Source: Edolisoma coerulescens
Lineage: Eukaryota > Chordata > Aves > Passeriformes > Campephagidae
DNA length: 64,000 nucleotides
Reading direction: 5' to 3'
Assembly (NCBI GenBank): GCA_013397115.1
Contig: VWZW01000879.1
Span: forward strand, 992,390-1,056,389
The notes under the pieces were generated by a model that had not been told where the DNA came from, searched no databases, and was given only the letters and a program-made list of their open reading frames with translations. How positions within the stretch are numbered: the stretch's first letter is position 1; every line of letters begins with the position of its first letter. The translations under genes and the position numbers were made by a program. This document shows positions 1 to 13,200 of the stretch, piece after piece.

Positions 1-3000
1 TCTTCTCAGTGCTCTGCCTTTGAAGCCACTTTCACCTGAATTGCTCATGAAAAACCACTCTTAACAACGTGATCTCTCTACCTGATGAAGTTGAGGAAAC
101 CTTCTAATGATGATGTAGGGGAAATGGAAATACTGGAAATACTAGCCAAATAAATACACACTGGAATAAACCTGGAAGACATCCTTCCTCCCCCAAGCTT
201 AGAGCTGGCAGAAGACGGTCCTGCATGTGCTGCTCCTGTCTTCACCATATCTAGATTGCGCAGCTCCTAAAAATCATAAGTCTGCAGTATAAGGCAGTAT
301 AGCAGTATCCTTATTATTGTCTATGCTTTTATTGCTGGCTTTGGCTCGCTGTTGAGTTTCTATGCCCTGATGGAGACAAGATAACCACTTGTGACTTTAC
401 AAATTCAAAATACATTGCCTTTACCTAAGCTGCTACCTGCTGTTTCACCAGTGAGTGTGTGTGTTTGGTCAACCAGTGGGTAGTATCTTTCCCCACCACT
501 TTTAACAGGACGGTATGGATGAGCCCTAAGAAGAGTTTGGGGAATGTAAAGCACCTTTTACATTTCTCATTGGGAATACCATCTTTGAATGAGCTTGTGT
601 GCTACAGGCTGAGCTGCAACATACATCCTTTAGTTCTTTTCACTGCAACAAAAATATTCAGAGGAACTGAAAATATAGAACACAGTCTCCCCACAGGTCT
701 TTGTTAAACACAGGGGCTCTCAAGTGATTTGTTGCAATTTGTTTAATAGTTTTGAGATAATTCTGATATCTCCTACTGACTGCTCATGCAAATACCTTGG
801 GGATTCTTTGCAGAAGTTGCTTTTGAATGGTGTTCCTTTAGCAATGTGTGGAGTTTACCTTCTAATTTGAGACTATTGCTTATAATTTTCTCATTCTTTC
901 GAGAGAAGTGATTACAAAGACTTAAGATGACAGTACCAGCTTAGTTGGGGCCTAGCATTTACTTGTTGAGTTTAATGTATAACCTTGGATTGCAAAACTA
1001 GTCTGAAGCAAACTATTTTCAAGTCTTTCTTTTCAGGGGGAAGGGCCAGAAAGCAGGTTCAAAAACTTAAAAATGTTTTCTTTAATCTTGAGGGGCCAAA
1101 CACAGGAGCCCCATACTAATGCTTTGTAGGCAGAAAGTAAAATGAGTGATCAACAGAAAATCAAGTTGTCTAGAGCATCTTTGGAAGAACGATCACAGAA
1201 ACTCTGCCATGTGAAATAACCCGGAGACTAGACTGGGCTGGGTGGTAGAACTATACAAAATTTGCTAAATCCACAAGGATGGTATTTTGCCTTTTAGCCT
1301 GCAGCAAGTACCTTCTTGGTGCACACCATATTGACCTCCAGGTTTTGCATAAATACTTACTGCTATTCAGCTAGAGACATCAGCTTCAATTATTCACAGC
1401 TTAGTGTAAAATAACAGTATTTTCTCGGGTTTGGATGGTTTTTGGTTTTGGTAGAGTTTTATTCAGTTTTTATACCAATATCCCTGCCTTATGCTTTTGA
1501 CAAATGCCTTTGGATCATGAAGTTTAACATGATTTTAAAACTTGAGTGATTAATCTTTAAACTGCAGCTCAAGCACTATTACCATGGCTTTAAAACAATA
1601 AAACATTCTAAGAGGAATTTTTCTGTCTGTGTTTTTGGACAGAAGAAAAAAAGAGGAATACATAAGCATATAAAAACCAGCATCTGCTCCATTAAATGAA
1701 GAAACTGAATAGCTATGATTTTGAGAGCAGTTACTTCATTCTGCGTTTCTGTACTTGGTACAAAAGTTTCAGGTGGACACATATGAAAAGCTGAAATAAT
1801 CCTTTCCTTGATCAGGTAGTTCATATACCACCCTTTTTGATGCCAGACACCCACAGCACACTGTGATTAGATGCTACTTCCACATTACTCTCACAAGTGC
1901 TTGGGTTTATAAAGCATGGTATGCTTGTTATGATCAAGTAGCTGCTAGCCTTCCTTAATGCTCTTCTGCTCTGAGCAGAGACTGGGAGACAGAACCGGCC
2001 AAAATCATCAGGTCAGGGATAGACTGGTAGAGGGAGGTGAAAAGATTGATGAGCACAGGGAATATGAGCACAGAGTATTTCTGATGATGAGAGCATGACC
2101 ACATGAATTTTTTCACAATAAAAGGAGCTAGAAACAGAGGAGGGATTTGAGGAAAAAATTCCGCCCCTATAGTAGGAATGATACTAGCAACAGAACTCAG
2201 CGTGACCTTGATAGAAGCAAGCACTTCTTTGAAATCCACTGATAGCTTATTCTCATCATTCCCATGGCGAAACCATGACTGCTTCCCCGCCACAAACCCA
2301 GACTCATGCTGTGTGGCTTGAGATGAATGGCCAAGCCTTTCCCAGCTCTGGCTGCCTGTGTGTAACAGCTGCCTTTGGAAAGTGCCAGGGGAGCCTTGCC
2401 TGGAGAGTACAGTGCAAGGGATGGTGAAGTTCTAGTATTTGATGTAAATAATCAATGAATGGTGAGGATAAAGCCCTCTTTCTGGGCTGCTCCTCACCAG
2501 CTCCAGGACAGGGTACAAACCCTCCAGATTTAGGGATCTGCCTTTGTGCTCCCATATTTTTATATAAAAAGCTGTCCCAATAGTGATAGCTGATGGGCTT
2601 TTTAACACACCAGCTACAGAATCAGGCTCATTTCTTAAAATTGCTGTTAATGAACAAAGTGAATTATTTGGCAATCCAGTCCACATGGAACCTGATTAAA
2701 AAGCAAATATCCTTGAAGGTCTGTTAGGTCAGATCGTTGGTTCCTCACCTGAATCAAGACCAACAGCTAATACATAAAAATGAACTTGACCTGATTTACG
2801 CTTCATAATTCTGTAGTGACTCACTAATTAAATTTCACAATTCCAAGTGCACCCCCTGGCTACTCATAAATATCTCAGAGGGTTTAAAAAAGCATAGCTG
2901 TTAGTCTTTTAGAAAGATAATGTCAGCCTATCTTTTAGAATCTTTATTTGCTATATGCTGGAACTATGGTGTCTGTTTCCAAATACTTGGAAAATACTTC

Positions 3001-3974
3001 CACAAATGATGAATGAGTCATGTTTTTCATCTTTCATCTCTAGGTAACTCATGCTGACATAGCATTTCATCTCCCTCTATCCCTAAAATATGCTTGCTTA
3101 CCCCTCATTCATGACTTATTTTTCTGCTCCTTGCACTGGTTAGTTCACCTGAAAATGTTGTCTCGTTAATATTTATTTCCTCACATACAGAATAAATTGG
3201 CTCAATCTTCCACTTTCAAATTAATGCTTGCTTTGTTATTTCTCAATTAGCCTAGTTTGTTCTCTCATTTTTCAGGTTTCTGTTATGTTTATTTCTCATG
3301 CTATCATCTCAGTGGGCTTAGTCTACCTTCTTTTAACTTCTTTGATAGAAATTCCTTCTGCTGCTGCTTTTTGAAGGCTGGGCAAGGTTAGAAGAAGAGA
3401 CTGGGAGTTTATAATGTGATTTTACCTCTGAGTGTGATCTTCAAAAATGCCTACACTGTAAGTTTCCTACATAGTGTACTGGATGCAGAAAGTGGCAGGT
3501 TTATTTGCAGTCGAGACAGTGCTGTATTTTTGTACTTTGTCTTTCCATCCTGTTGTTTTCCCCCATTTCCTTTCTGGAAGACATCCTGATGTTAAAATAA
3601 AGTCCCATGCTCTAGGGCTTCATTTGGCTGCCCACAGGGGTTAGGAATGATATTTTTGCATACTGGGAGTGGTTTTCACCTTTTTTTGACTCCTCAAGGA
3701 CAGGAAAGAGTAGATGAGAGACCTCATAGGGTAGATAGTAGCGGGAGTTCTCATTTTAAGATACCTATCTAGTGTCTCATAGTCTTATATCCCATGTGAA
3801 ACTGCTGATCAGATTTGGATCTTCCAGGGGAAAAAATTAGTCTCCTGGTCATTCAGCTGAGAACTGGAAATCAACTTGATTTTCTCTTAGGATAGGTATG
3901 TGGATCACCTACAAGGAATGTGTGGTTGTACCACACCTGTGGTTGCAAGGATTTGAGTTCTGTCTTCCCTTCCT
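1..3974. other. Upstream intergenic DNA, no gene recognised
   Basis: This stretch is AT-rich and has many stop codons on both strands. The open frames are short (at most 112 codons) and none resembles a known protein. I see no repeat family that I can name, no RNA gene and no CpG cluster. It lies more than 20 kb before the PDE10A start codon. Distal regulatory elements cannot be excluded, but they are not visible by eye. Confidence 0.6.
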
Positions 3975-4139
3975 GCTTGTAGTCTTGGAGCATGCAGACA
4001 GCTTGGCTGACTGAAGAATCAATTGCTTTGTTATAATGAAAATCGTTATTCTCAATAGAAAGGGCAGTCGTGAAATTTAATGGAAGGAGGCTGCAGTAGA
4101 TCAACTTGTGGTCTCTTCTAGCTTTAAACACTATGAAAT
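3975..4139 (+). repeat. Ancient CR1 LINE 3' end relic
   Basis: Read on the minus strand from 4139, the sequence begins with a CATAG-type tail, then a TTTAAAGCTAGAAGAGACCA block, then CATTAAATTTCAC and a TATTGAG block, in that order. This is the order and spacing of the antisense 3' end of the old CR1 family that is abundant in turtles and crocodilians (TTTAAGGCCAGAAGGGACC type). The LINE sense strand is therefore plus, with its 3' end near 4139. Divergence is high, as expected for a copy older than modern birds. The left boundary is approximate, because similarity fades below about 3,990. The match is from memory of the family consensus and was not computed. Confidence 0.65.
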
Positions 4140-5730
4140 CTCCCTCCAAAACTGATGCCATTGTTACTCCATAGGTTTGCTGGCAAGGAGAGAATTTCAA
4201 GGCAAGCATCCAGCACCCACCCACAGATTGTGTTGGCTTTGAGCCTGGCAGCTTGAGTCCCTTCCAAAATGTATCCAGGATCTTCTCGTTAGGAATGCAG
4301 CATATTGCTGGTTGTGACACAGATACAGCTGAGTTTACTCCATGTCTTATCTGTAACCTTTTAAGGTTTTCACATGGCTTACTCATTTGCAGAAGCTTTT
4401 GTAAACCTGAAAACAGAAAACAGCATGGGCTTTCTGCAGCTACTGCTGTTTTCCCTGATTTAAGATGTTCCCAATCTTGCCTCTGGGTATCCTTCATGTT
4501 ACTTTCAAACCTCCAAGGGTCTGCTGTTGTTGCTTTCTGGCCTGCGCCCTTCATTTTTTCTGGGTAAACCTCCCTCTAGCCTGTTGATGTCGTTCCTAAT
4601 TGCCCAAAGGAATCATTGCTGAGCAATGTGAGGCATTTCCTTCCCTCTTATTAAAAAGCACCAAAATAAAACTTAGTCTTTCATAGCAGTGGCTAAATCA
4701 ACCACATATTAACATTGTGTTATGGCTACAGCATTTTGGACTGTTATTGTAAAGTAGCAAGGTGTTTTAGATCAGCTTTTCATTAATCTCTCCCTGACAT
4801 TAGTACACACTGCATGTACGTGCAGGGAGGCTCAGTGAGCAGCCTGGTATTCCCCTGACAAAAAAATTGCTTGTGCCAAGGTCTTGTCACTATGGCACTG
4901 TAAACACTGGGAAGAGACCACTGTGCTACTGTTTACATGGGGCAGAAGTTGCTCCTAAACTCCAGTGAAGAAAAGTCAGTTGAAAATGTTTTTTCAAAAC
5001 ATGTACTGACCTGTACTGAGCACTTGCCTTATTTTTTTTACAGAATTACCTTGGACTAACCCAGAACAGAGGTCTGTTGTGCAAGTTCATCATAGTGCTT
5101 GAATGCAGAACAGTAGATTGTCCCTCCTTCAAAGCCCTGACAAGTAAACTGGTAAATACATAGTCTAAATGAAGTCTAAAAAAAAAAAAAAGAAGATAAG
5201 TTCAGGGAACTGCTACTTCATAGTGATATGACACAATGCTCTTCTTAATGAAAGAGAATAAAACATTTAGTAGAATACTGGTGATTTTTTAGGAAATGCA
5301 TGGTGGTTGCTGAACACAGTCTGCTCTCATCACTCTCAGACTACAGGACTGTCCCTGGGGTTCTGCTGGTTTAGCAGAGATAAAAACTCAGGGAAGAATT
5401 GTTGATGAAATAGATTTTGTAGTACTATTAGAAACTGCATGAGGCTTTACAAGTCCTTAAAAATTAGCTTTTGTGGGTGTTAGCACTTTCCTGCAGTCAG
5501 ATGGTTTGATTAATTACACCCTCTCAAAACTTCTCCATGAAAAAAAATGTCGTTCTTGACAACCAGTTAGTAACTGAAGGTCAATAAACTGGAAGGAGGA
5601 GTCTTGAGATTCCTCTCACGGTAATGGTTAGTGATAATCAATCTCCCAAAAGTTAAATTTATTTTCAGATGGGAGGTTGTGATTGCTCTTTGTGATAGAA
5701 ATTCTGGACCATGAAAATGCCAGTAAGATT
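4140..5730. other. Intergenic DNA, no gene recognised
   Basis: No coding signal is seen here. The stretch includes a short A run near 5,179-5,192. A 227-codon minus-strand open frame (3871-4554) covers the start of the stretch, but it overlaps the CR1 relic and shows no recognisable domain. Confidence 0.55.
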
Positions 5731-7275
5731 ACAGAATCATTTCATTTAGGTTGGAAAAGATCATTGAGTCCAAACTTTGACAGATCACCTTGTGAACTAG
5801 ACAATGGCACTAAGTGCAATGTTCATTTATTTCTTGAACACCTCCAGGGATGGTGACTCCACGACCTCACTGGGCAGTCCATTTCAATGTTTAATAACCA
5901 CCTCCATGAAGAAATTCCTCCTGATTTCCAACCTGAACCTCCCCTGGCACGGCTTGAGACCTATGTACTCTCATTCTGTCCTTGGTTGCCTGGGAGAAGA
6001 TGCCAACCCTCCCTGGCTACACCCTCCTTTCAGGCAGTTGTAGAGAGTGATAAGGTCCCTCCGAGCCTCCTTTTTCTCCTTTTCTCCCCCAGCTCCCTCA
6101 GCTGTTCCTCATATGACTCACTCTCTGGAACCTTCACCAGCTCCATTGCCCTTCTCTGGGCCTGCTCCAGCACCTCAATATCCTCCTGAAGTGAGGGGCT
6201 CAGAACTGGACACAGAACTTGAGGTGTGACCTCACCAGTACAGGGGCACAATCACATCCCTGCTCCTGCTGGCCACACTATTGCTGGTACAGGCCAGGAT
6301 GCCATTCTTGGCTACCTGGGCACATGCTGGATCATGTTCAGCCAGCTGGTGATCAGCAGTTCCAGATCTTTTTCTGCCAGGCCCTTCCCAACCACACTTT
6401 CCCCTGCCTGTAGCGCTGCATGGGATTGTCGTGGCCAAAGCGTAGGACCTGCCACTTGGCCTTGTTGAACCTCATACCTTTGGCTTCAGCCCAGTGATCC
6501 AGCCTGTTCAGATCCCTCTGCAGATCCTACTTAGCCTTCAGCAGATCAACACCCCACCCAACTTGGTTTTGGCTGAGAATTTACTGGGGATGTACTTGAT
6601 GTCCTTGTCCAGATCTTTAATAAGTATATTGAGCAAGACTGGGCCCCAATACTGAGCCCTGGAGAACACCACTGGTGACCATCTGACAATTGGATGTGCC
6701 ACCATTCACTTCTACTCTCTGAGCCTGGCTGTCCAGCCAGTTCTTAACCCAGCAAAGAGTGGACCTGTCCAAGCCATGGCTACCAGGTTTTCCAGGAGAG
6801 TGCTATGGGAGGCAGTATCAAAATCTTCTGAAGTCCAAGAAGACAACATCCACAGCCTCTAGGTGACTCCTCTGGTCATAAAGGGAGATCAGGTTGGTCA
6901 GGCAGGACCTTGCCTTTCCCACATCTGTGCTGGCTGGGCCTGATCCCTTGTTTGTCCTGTATGTGCCATGTGAACACATTCAAGATGATCCATTCCATAA
7001 GTTTGGCAGGCACTGAGGTCAGGCTGAGAGGCCTGTAGTTCCCTGAATCCTCCTTAAAGCCCTTCCTGTGGATGGGCATCACATTGGCCAACTCCAGTTG
7101 TCTGAGACCTCCCTGGTTAGCCAGGACCTTATGATGAATGATGGACTGCGGCTTAGCGAGCTCTCCCGTCAGCTTCCTTGGCTGAACACCATCCGTTCTT
7201 AGACTTGTGAGTGTCTAAATGGCTCAGCAGGTCACTAGCTACTTCCTCCTGGATTACAAGGGGTCTATTCTGGGA
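5731..7275 (-). mobile_element. CR1 LINE, 5'-truncated, minus strand
   Basis: The plus strand opens with ACAGAATCATTTCATTTAGG and then TTGGAAAAGATCATTGAGTCC. This is the reverse complement of the CR1 3' terminus, with its degenerate ATTCTATG-type tail. It continues through the standard antisense CR1 order: CACCTCCAGGGATGGTGACTC, TCCAACCTGAACC, then reverse transcriptase sequence. The copy is about 1.5 kb, against roughly 4.5 kb for a full CR1, so it is truncated at its 5' end. That is usual for CR1, which inserts by target-primed reverse transcription and leaves no target-site duplication to look for. Similarity can be followed to about 7,275; the upper edge is approximate. Confidence 0.93.
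6030..7270 (-). pseudogene. Degenerate CR1 ORF2 reverse transcriptase
   Basis: The reverse transcriptase is split over several minus-strand frames. At 7091-6876 a frame reads MANVMPIHRKG and later SGNYRPLSLTSVPAKLMEW, matching the CR1 motif before palm region 1. At 6438-6232 a frame has NSVASRSRDVIVPLY, and at 6251-6030 another has IEVLEQAQRRAMELVK and SYEEQLRELG from the C-terminal part. The catalytic box, normally FADD followed by TKLGG, reads FSAK-TKLGG at 6579-6568. Both metal-binding aspartates are lost, in addition to several frameshifts. The copy cannot be active. Identification of the family is firm; the substitution is read directly from the sequence. Confidence 0.9.
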
Positions 7276-10200
7276 TGCTGAAGTCATCCCATTTGTGGAA
7301 ACTCCATCTGCTTCTCACCAATAGCTTGTGGCAGGCCTGGACTAAGATTTAGGCTCAGAAGCAGTGTCATATTTTCTTCTTCTCTAGCTGGAAGGATTCT
7401 CACAAATTAAAAAAGAGAGTTAAATCTGCAAGCAATTTAGCCTAGTGTTTCTCCCATTGAAACTACCAAGAAGGCTTGCTAATAGTTTTTCATCCCAAAG
7501 ATGTGTTTGCAAAGTGTGGTTGCCCTCCCTTTTATAGAAATGACTTGCAACCATTGATGCCCTACCGGCAACCAGAAAGCCATCAGAGCTCACAGACAGA
7601 TTGGAGCTGTGCTTGACAGAAACATCTCCCTGCACATGAAATGAGAAACCTTTTCTTAAGGAGTGAGAAGTGCTCTATTGAGTCTTAAGACATTAATAAC
7701 TCCCTTGTTAGTCTGGTCAGTCTCAAGGTGAAATGCTCTTGCTATTAGCAGCCTCCTGCGATACCCATTCCGCTCTAGTTTTGTGCCATTGCACTGATTT
7801 TGATGCTCTACCCTGCAAAGGAAGTTGCTTTGATATCTTTTTGCTCTTCCTTTACTGTTACTGAAAATGCTAATTCAGTATTGCACTGCCAGCATGCAAA
7901 CACGTGCTGCTTTTTGTGTTTGATGCTAGACTACTATATTGATGCAACCTGGTATGCATTAATTGTATGGTTTAAATTTGTCATTGGGGACTGCTGAAGA
8001 AACAGGCAGGAGAGTTAGTTGTGCCTCTCTCACAAGACTTTTGATTCCTTCCCCATTCACAGCTGGTCAGGAGCTGTCCTTGCCTCTCATTCTTGTCCCT
8101 GGCCTCTGTGTTTTCCCTCTCTGCTTGCCCAAAGTTCCTGGTGGATTCTGTTGCATTTAGTTGGGAGAGCAAAACACCAGTTTTCAATAGTTTCTCAACT
8201 GATCCTTTCTGGCCAGTGTTTACTAACACAGCTCAGCTGTAGGATCTTCAATAGTGTCTGGAGTTAGCTGGATGTTTTGGTTCCATTCATCTCAATCCTT
8301 CCTTTTATCAACATGCACAGCACTTTCTGATGGAGATAAAGAGGCCCTGAAAAGCTTCCAGCCCAAGCTGAAAGGAGAACAAACAAGAGAGAAGGGCAAC
8401 ATGGAGGGAGGTGACAGGAAAGAGGGGAGAAAGGGAATGGAGGAGAGACTGGCATGATTATTGGAAAAACTTATTCAGATGACTGATACTAGTGAGTTTT
8501 CCAGATTGATATGAATAAGTTTTAAGGCACTTTTCTGAATGTAGCAGAGGCCACTGTTTAAGTTTCATTGAAGTTAATTTTGTGAAGGGGAATAAGGTGG
8601 GAGGAAGAAAGAGTGAATGCATGCCAGATGGGGTTTAAGAAGAGAAATCCAGGCACAGACAGCATGAAAAGAGCTTGCAAGCAGGCATGTGAGGGGAACA
8701 CAAAGGGGATGGAGGGAGGGAGTGAATGGAGATGGGGGAGGGCCAGGCTGAGCAGATGGAGACAGCAAGAGGAGGAGGATGGGCAAGCAGGAAGGGGATT
8801 TGCTTGTAGAGAGATCCTGGAAAGTAAAAGTAAGGAGTTTGGCATTGACTAAGAGGTGAGGGAATGGAGAGCACAGGGAGCTCCCTTGGGGGCTGAATGC
8901 AGGTGATGGTGCAGAGCTTGGCACCCTGGACAAGTTCGGGTGGATCTGGAGGGGACTGAATCCTCTTCCTGGGGCAAAGCGCACCTCACATCCCAGGAGA
9001 CCAAGGCCTTGCTCCAGAGTTGCAGTGATAGCACAGAGAGAAAGCATGATGTTGTTTAAAGGTACAGGGAACAGGATTTATCTAAGACCTTTCTGGAGAG
9101 TCCTTCATCGTACTCAGCATTGCAGCCATGATTCATGCACAGTCATAAAGATGTTAAAATGAAACAAGGTACCAGCTCCTAGTAACTCAAACATGAAAAA
9201 TCTGTCAAGGGGACAGCTCAGAAAAACAAGAAGGAAAAGCTCCGTGTACAAAGACATGAAAGATAAGGAGATAAAAATGATCTCAGTAACGCTCACACCT
9301 ACAGAAATGGAGGGCAGACATGCCTAAAAGATTTCCAACATAAAAAGAAGGTGTAAGAACTTCCATCACCTGTTGCTGAGGAATAACTCCTGTTTCCTGG
9401 TAGAGGCGATTCCTGTCTGCCTGCATGAAGAATCAGGAGTAGGCAGAGCAAACCTGGGTCATCAGTTTTGCCTCATCATTGCAGGCCTTTATTAAGGGAG
9501 AAGGAAAAGGACCAAACTGCTAGCAGTTGGGATAACTAGCTAAAATGTTACGGTCCTCCTGTTAGCAGAGAGCAGGATGAGAGATAGGATGCAGGATGAG
9601 GGCAGGATATACCATCTGAGAGACTGAGTGAGGAGGATGGGCAGTAGAGCGGAATTCCTGTCATGTGGGGTGGGAGATGGGCTGTCAAAGGGAGACCTAA
9701 TTTTGAAGCAGAGTGCTGTCCCCAGACCAGAAGTGCTCTCTCTGCCCTCTGAGTATGCTTTTTTAGTCCATCCACCCCTGAGAGAGGCTGCTCTACTGGG
9801 AGAGAAAGCAATTTTTTTTTCTTTTATTTCTCATTTTAAGCCTATGTTTAGATGTATCAAGTTGTCAAAAAAATATCTCCCAGTGTGAATATGAAGTGCA
9901 GGTTCTTGAACACGAAGATGGGGTCAAGAAAATCTAATATTTCATGAGATTTTGGGGATCTTTGTATGTCCATATGCATAAGTCACTTTTAGTTTCATGT
10001 TTACATTCTTTTACTCTGGACAGCTTTAAAATAACTTTGTTTGTTTTTGTCTTTTTTTTTTCTTGTTTGTTTTTGCAAACACATTCATTTTGGAAAAAAA
10101 ATCAAGGGGGGAAATAACTAAACTTTTTAAAAGGTGGAATATTTTTCCCAGCTGAGCTCAGCTGGCCTTGGTGACCAAACTGCGTGGTGGTAACACGCAG

Positions 10201-13200
10201 CTCTTTGTCCCTCAGCCACATATATGTTGTTTGCAATCACCACATCAAGCAAATTGTTGCTTGGGGAATTACCTTTTGGATGAGTGTTGGGGTGATTCAG
10301 AGTGCGTTCAGTTTTGTGATTCACGGAGCTGCAAAGGAAAACTGATGACTGGGGGAGGGGGAAGGAGCACGGCAGTAAGGCAGAAAATCAGTGTCCAGAA
10401 GGCATTTGTGATAGGCATGTTTCAGAGTTTCTAACGATACGGGACAGAGACATTTAGCAACCACTACATTTATGCTGCATGCTTTAATCTTTACTTTCTG
10501 ATAGTGTTTTAATGTTCTACAAAAACACAAAACTCTTAGGTGCTGTTTTATCACACAGAACAAGTTAAACCCACTCTTTCAGCCAGTTACCGGTTTGGGA
10601 AGGCACTCTGTTTGTCAGGCTTTGTTCTGCCAAATTTCTTCTTCATGTGAAAAGCTCTGGTTAAACTGTGCATCCCCCTTTCCCTCAACAATTTTTTCCC
10701 AAAGTTAGGGCTGCTAGGAACATAGAAGAGGCCATTGCAGATAAGCCTGTCGAGTGGTTTTGCCCTGCTTTGAGAGAGTCCATTCTTAGAAAGTTTGGAA
10801 GAATCTGCAAGAAATCCCAGTGAAGTCAACTGTGGAACGAGCTGCTCATGGGAGGGGATTTTTCCTAGCCTCATTCATTGAATTACCAGCCTTAATTCTG
10901 AAACTTAGGCGAACTTCTTTTCTAATTTCAAGCTTAACCTTGCTAGCTGATTTTTAAAATAGCAGTGATTCACACATCATGGTTACACATTGCATAGTCT
11001 AAATATTTTTAATCAGTTACACAGTTTTAGGATTTCTGGAGAAGAAGCAAACCTTTTTGGTTATTAACTGTACTACGCTCCCCTGGCTCCCCAAGTTTCT
11101 GAAAACCACCAGGCACCATCAAGATGCACAAGTACTTAGGTATACCTCAGCATGCAGCGTTAATTATTTAGTTAGTTCTGTGTGTGTAGTAGTCATTTGT
11201 ACAAACACAGTGTTCATGCAGTCCTTAAACACACAAGAACAAAATGTTCCAAGGATTAAACATGGGCTGAAGTGACCTGTCAGCTCAGTCAATGCCTGTG
11301 CTTGGAATTTGCAAAACTCTAACGAAACCATGATCAATAATGCATACCAATGGAGTCAAAAAGACCATTTCATTGGGCTTTTATGGGAAACAGAATGCAA
11401 AAATTTTGCCAAAAGTAAAGAAATTCAGGAAAACTATTTTTCGAGTGAACACAGCATTTCCCAAACAGCAGGACATAATGGTTTTGAAGTTATCTGCAAA
11501 GTCAGAATTACTCCCACGGTAACTCATGGTGAGTAGCCTAATCAGACAGTGACACCAAGGAGGAATGAACTTTAAACAATTTCTCTGGTGTATTAAATAC
11601 AAAATACTTTCATATAGCATCTATTCCTTTTGTCCCACATAGTTTTCTTTTAAAACTATACTTATTGTAAAGAACTGTAAAGAAATCCCTTTCATTATGC
11701 AGTTAATGCAGGGCTTGATAAATGTACCTTATGTCTAAACAGTCAGTGGAGACTGTGTCTATATATGTGGGCAGTTTGATTTGGTCTCATGCATGAAAAG
11801 CCCAATTGTAATTCTGCTTTCCCTGGCTTTCTGAGGACTTTTTTTTTGTTTGTTTTGTTTTCAAACATGCTTGGAAGGCACATGTTGACGAATCAGCAAA
11901 ATATGACAGTCTTGTTAGCTTCTTAAGTGATTTTCCATCTGGTAGATTCATCTAATTGGAGTGGTGGGCTTGAAGTTATTTGCTGCTGCTCATTTTATGC
12001 AATTCAAATACCTGCATGGGGATTCCTGGACTTCCCCCATTTCCTGTGCTCATAGAGAAATGGATCTACTCCTTGTCCCATGTAACTACGGCAAGTACTC
12101 ACCTGCAGCATGACGCTTAGATAACTTTTTGCATTTTTTGCCCTTGGAAGGAAGAGAACCTCATTTCAGCCAGATCCCTATAAGATGCAATTGGAGAGGC
12201 TTTGAAATGGGCAAAATAGAAGAATTATGAAGAGAGAATAAGGCAGTCAAACAAGGGAAGAGCTGGAAGAAAAGGCCAAAAACGTGGTCTGGCTCTTCTC
12301 TTTGATTGCTGTAGAAATAACATCCATTGAAGTCCATGGCTTTATGCTGGCACAAAGCAGAAAAAATCAGGTACAAGGTTTCAGGCAAAGCAAGGACACA
12401 ATTTTTCCTGTAGGTAAATGAGTGAATTAGCATTGTTTAGCTTGGACTTCTCACCAAGAAGACTGTTTTACAGTTTGGGAAGAACTTGAAGGGTCCATTA
12501 GACAAACTTATTTCTGATTGCCTGAAACTGCTGAAGGGGTGTGGTAGGATTTAAAATAACTACTAGCTAAATGGCAAAAAACTCCACAAAGAGCTCCAAG
12601 GTGGTTACTCCACTTGACTCCTCTTACTTTTCCATTACCTTCCTCAACATTTCCTTTCCTTCTGAATTTTAACATGCCGTCTGATTAACACAGCTGTTTT
12701 TCCTTTTTGTTTTGTACTTTCATACATGAAATTTCTAGATCTTTTCCATTCCTTCCTATATTTATTCTTGCATTTCCTTAAAATGCTATAGAGTTGGGGA
12801 CGTAGTATACACTCATATCTCTTTTCTAAAAGAGAAATATCTTTGCTGAAACACAGCTACGCTGATTTTCATGGAAGAGTTGTAGTGTGAATTAACTTTT
12901 CATTGTTGTTATTCAAAACAAGATTGGTTTCAAAAAGTCTTTTGAAAAACTGCATCCGACACACAGTGTACACAGAAGTAGAAGCTGTAATAAATCTTGC
13001 TGGGGTCAGGCAATTTGTGTCCCAAAAAGTAGTGCAGGCCAGTGTGACTGCAGCAGCTGCTGCTGTGTCAGTTATGTTTATATTGCTGCCTGAAACCCAG
13101 CTATTGGAAAAATCTAAGAAAAACCTCCGAAGCACCTCAAACTGTGTGCCAGGCTTCAGCACGGTTCACGTGGATCAAATATTTTCGCTTGGCAGAGTAA

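Noticed and set aside
8574..9047. 157-codon minus-strand frame rich in Ser, Pro and Leu
   Set aside because: It is the complement of a purine-rich, low-complexity plus-strand tract; three frames are open together, which is typical of biased composition and not of a gene.
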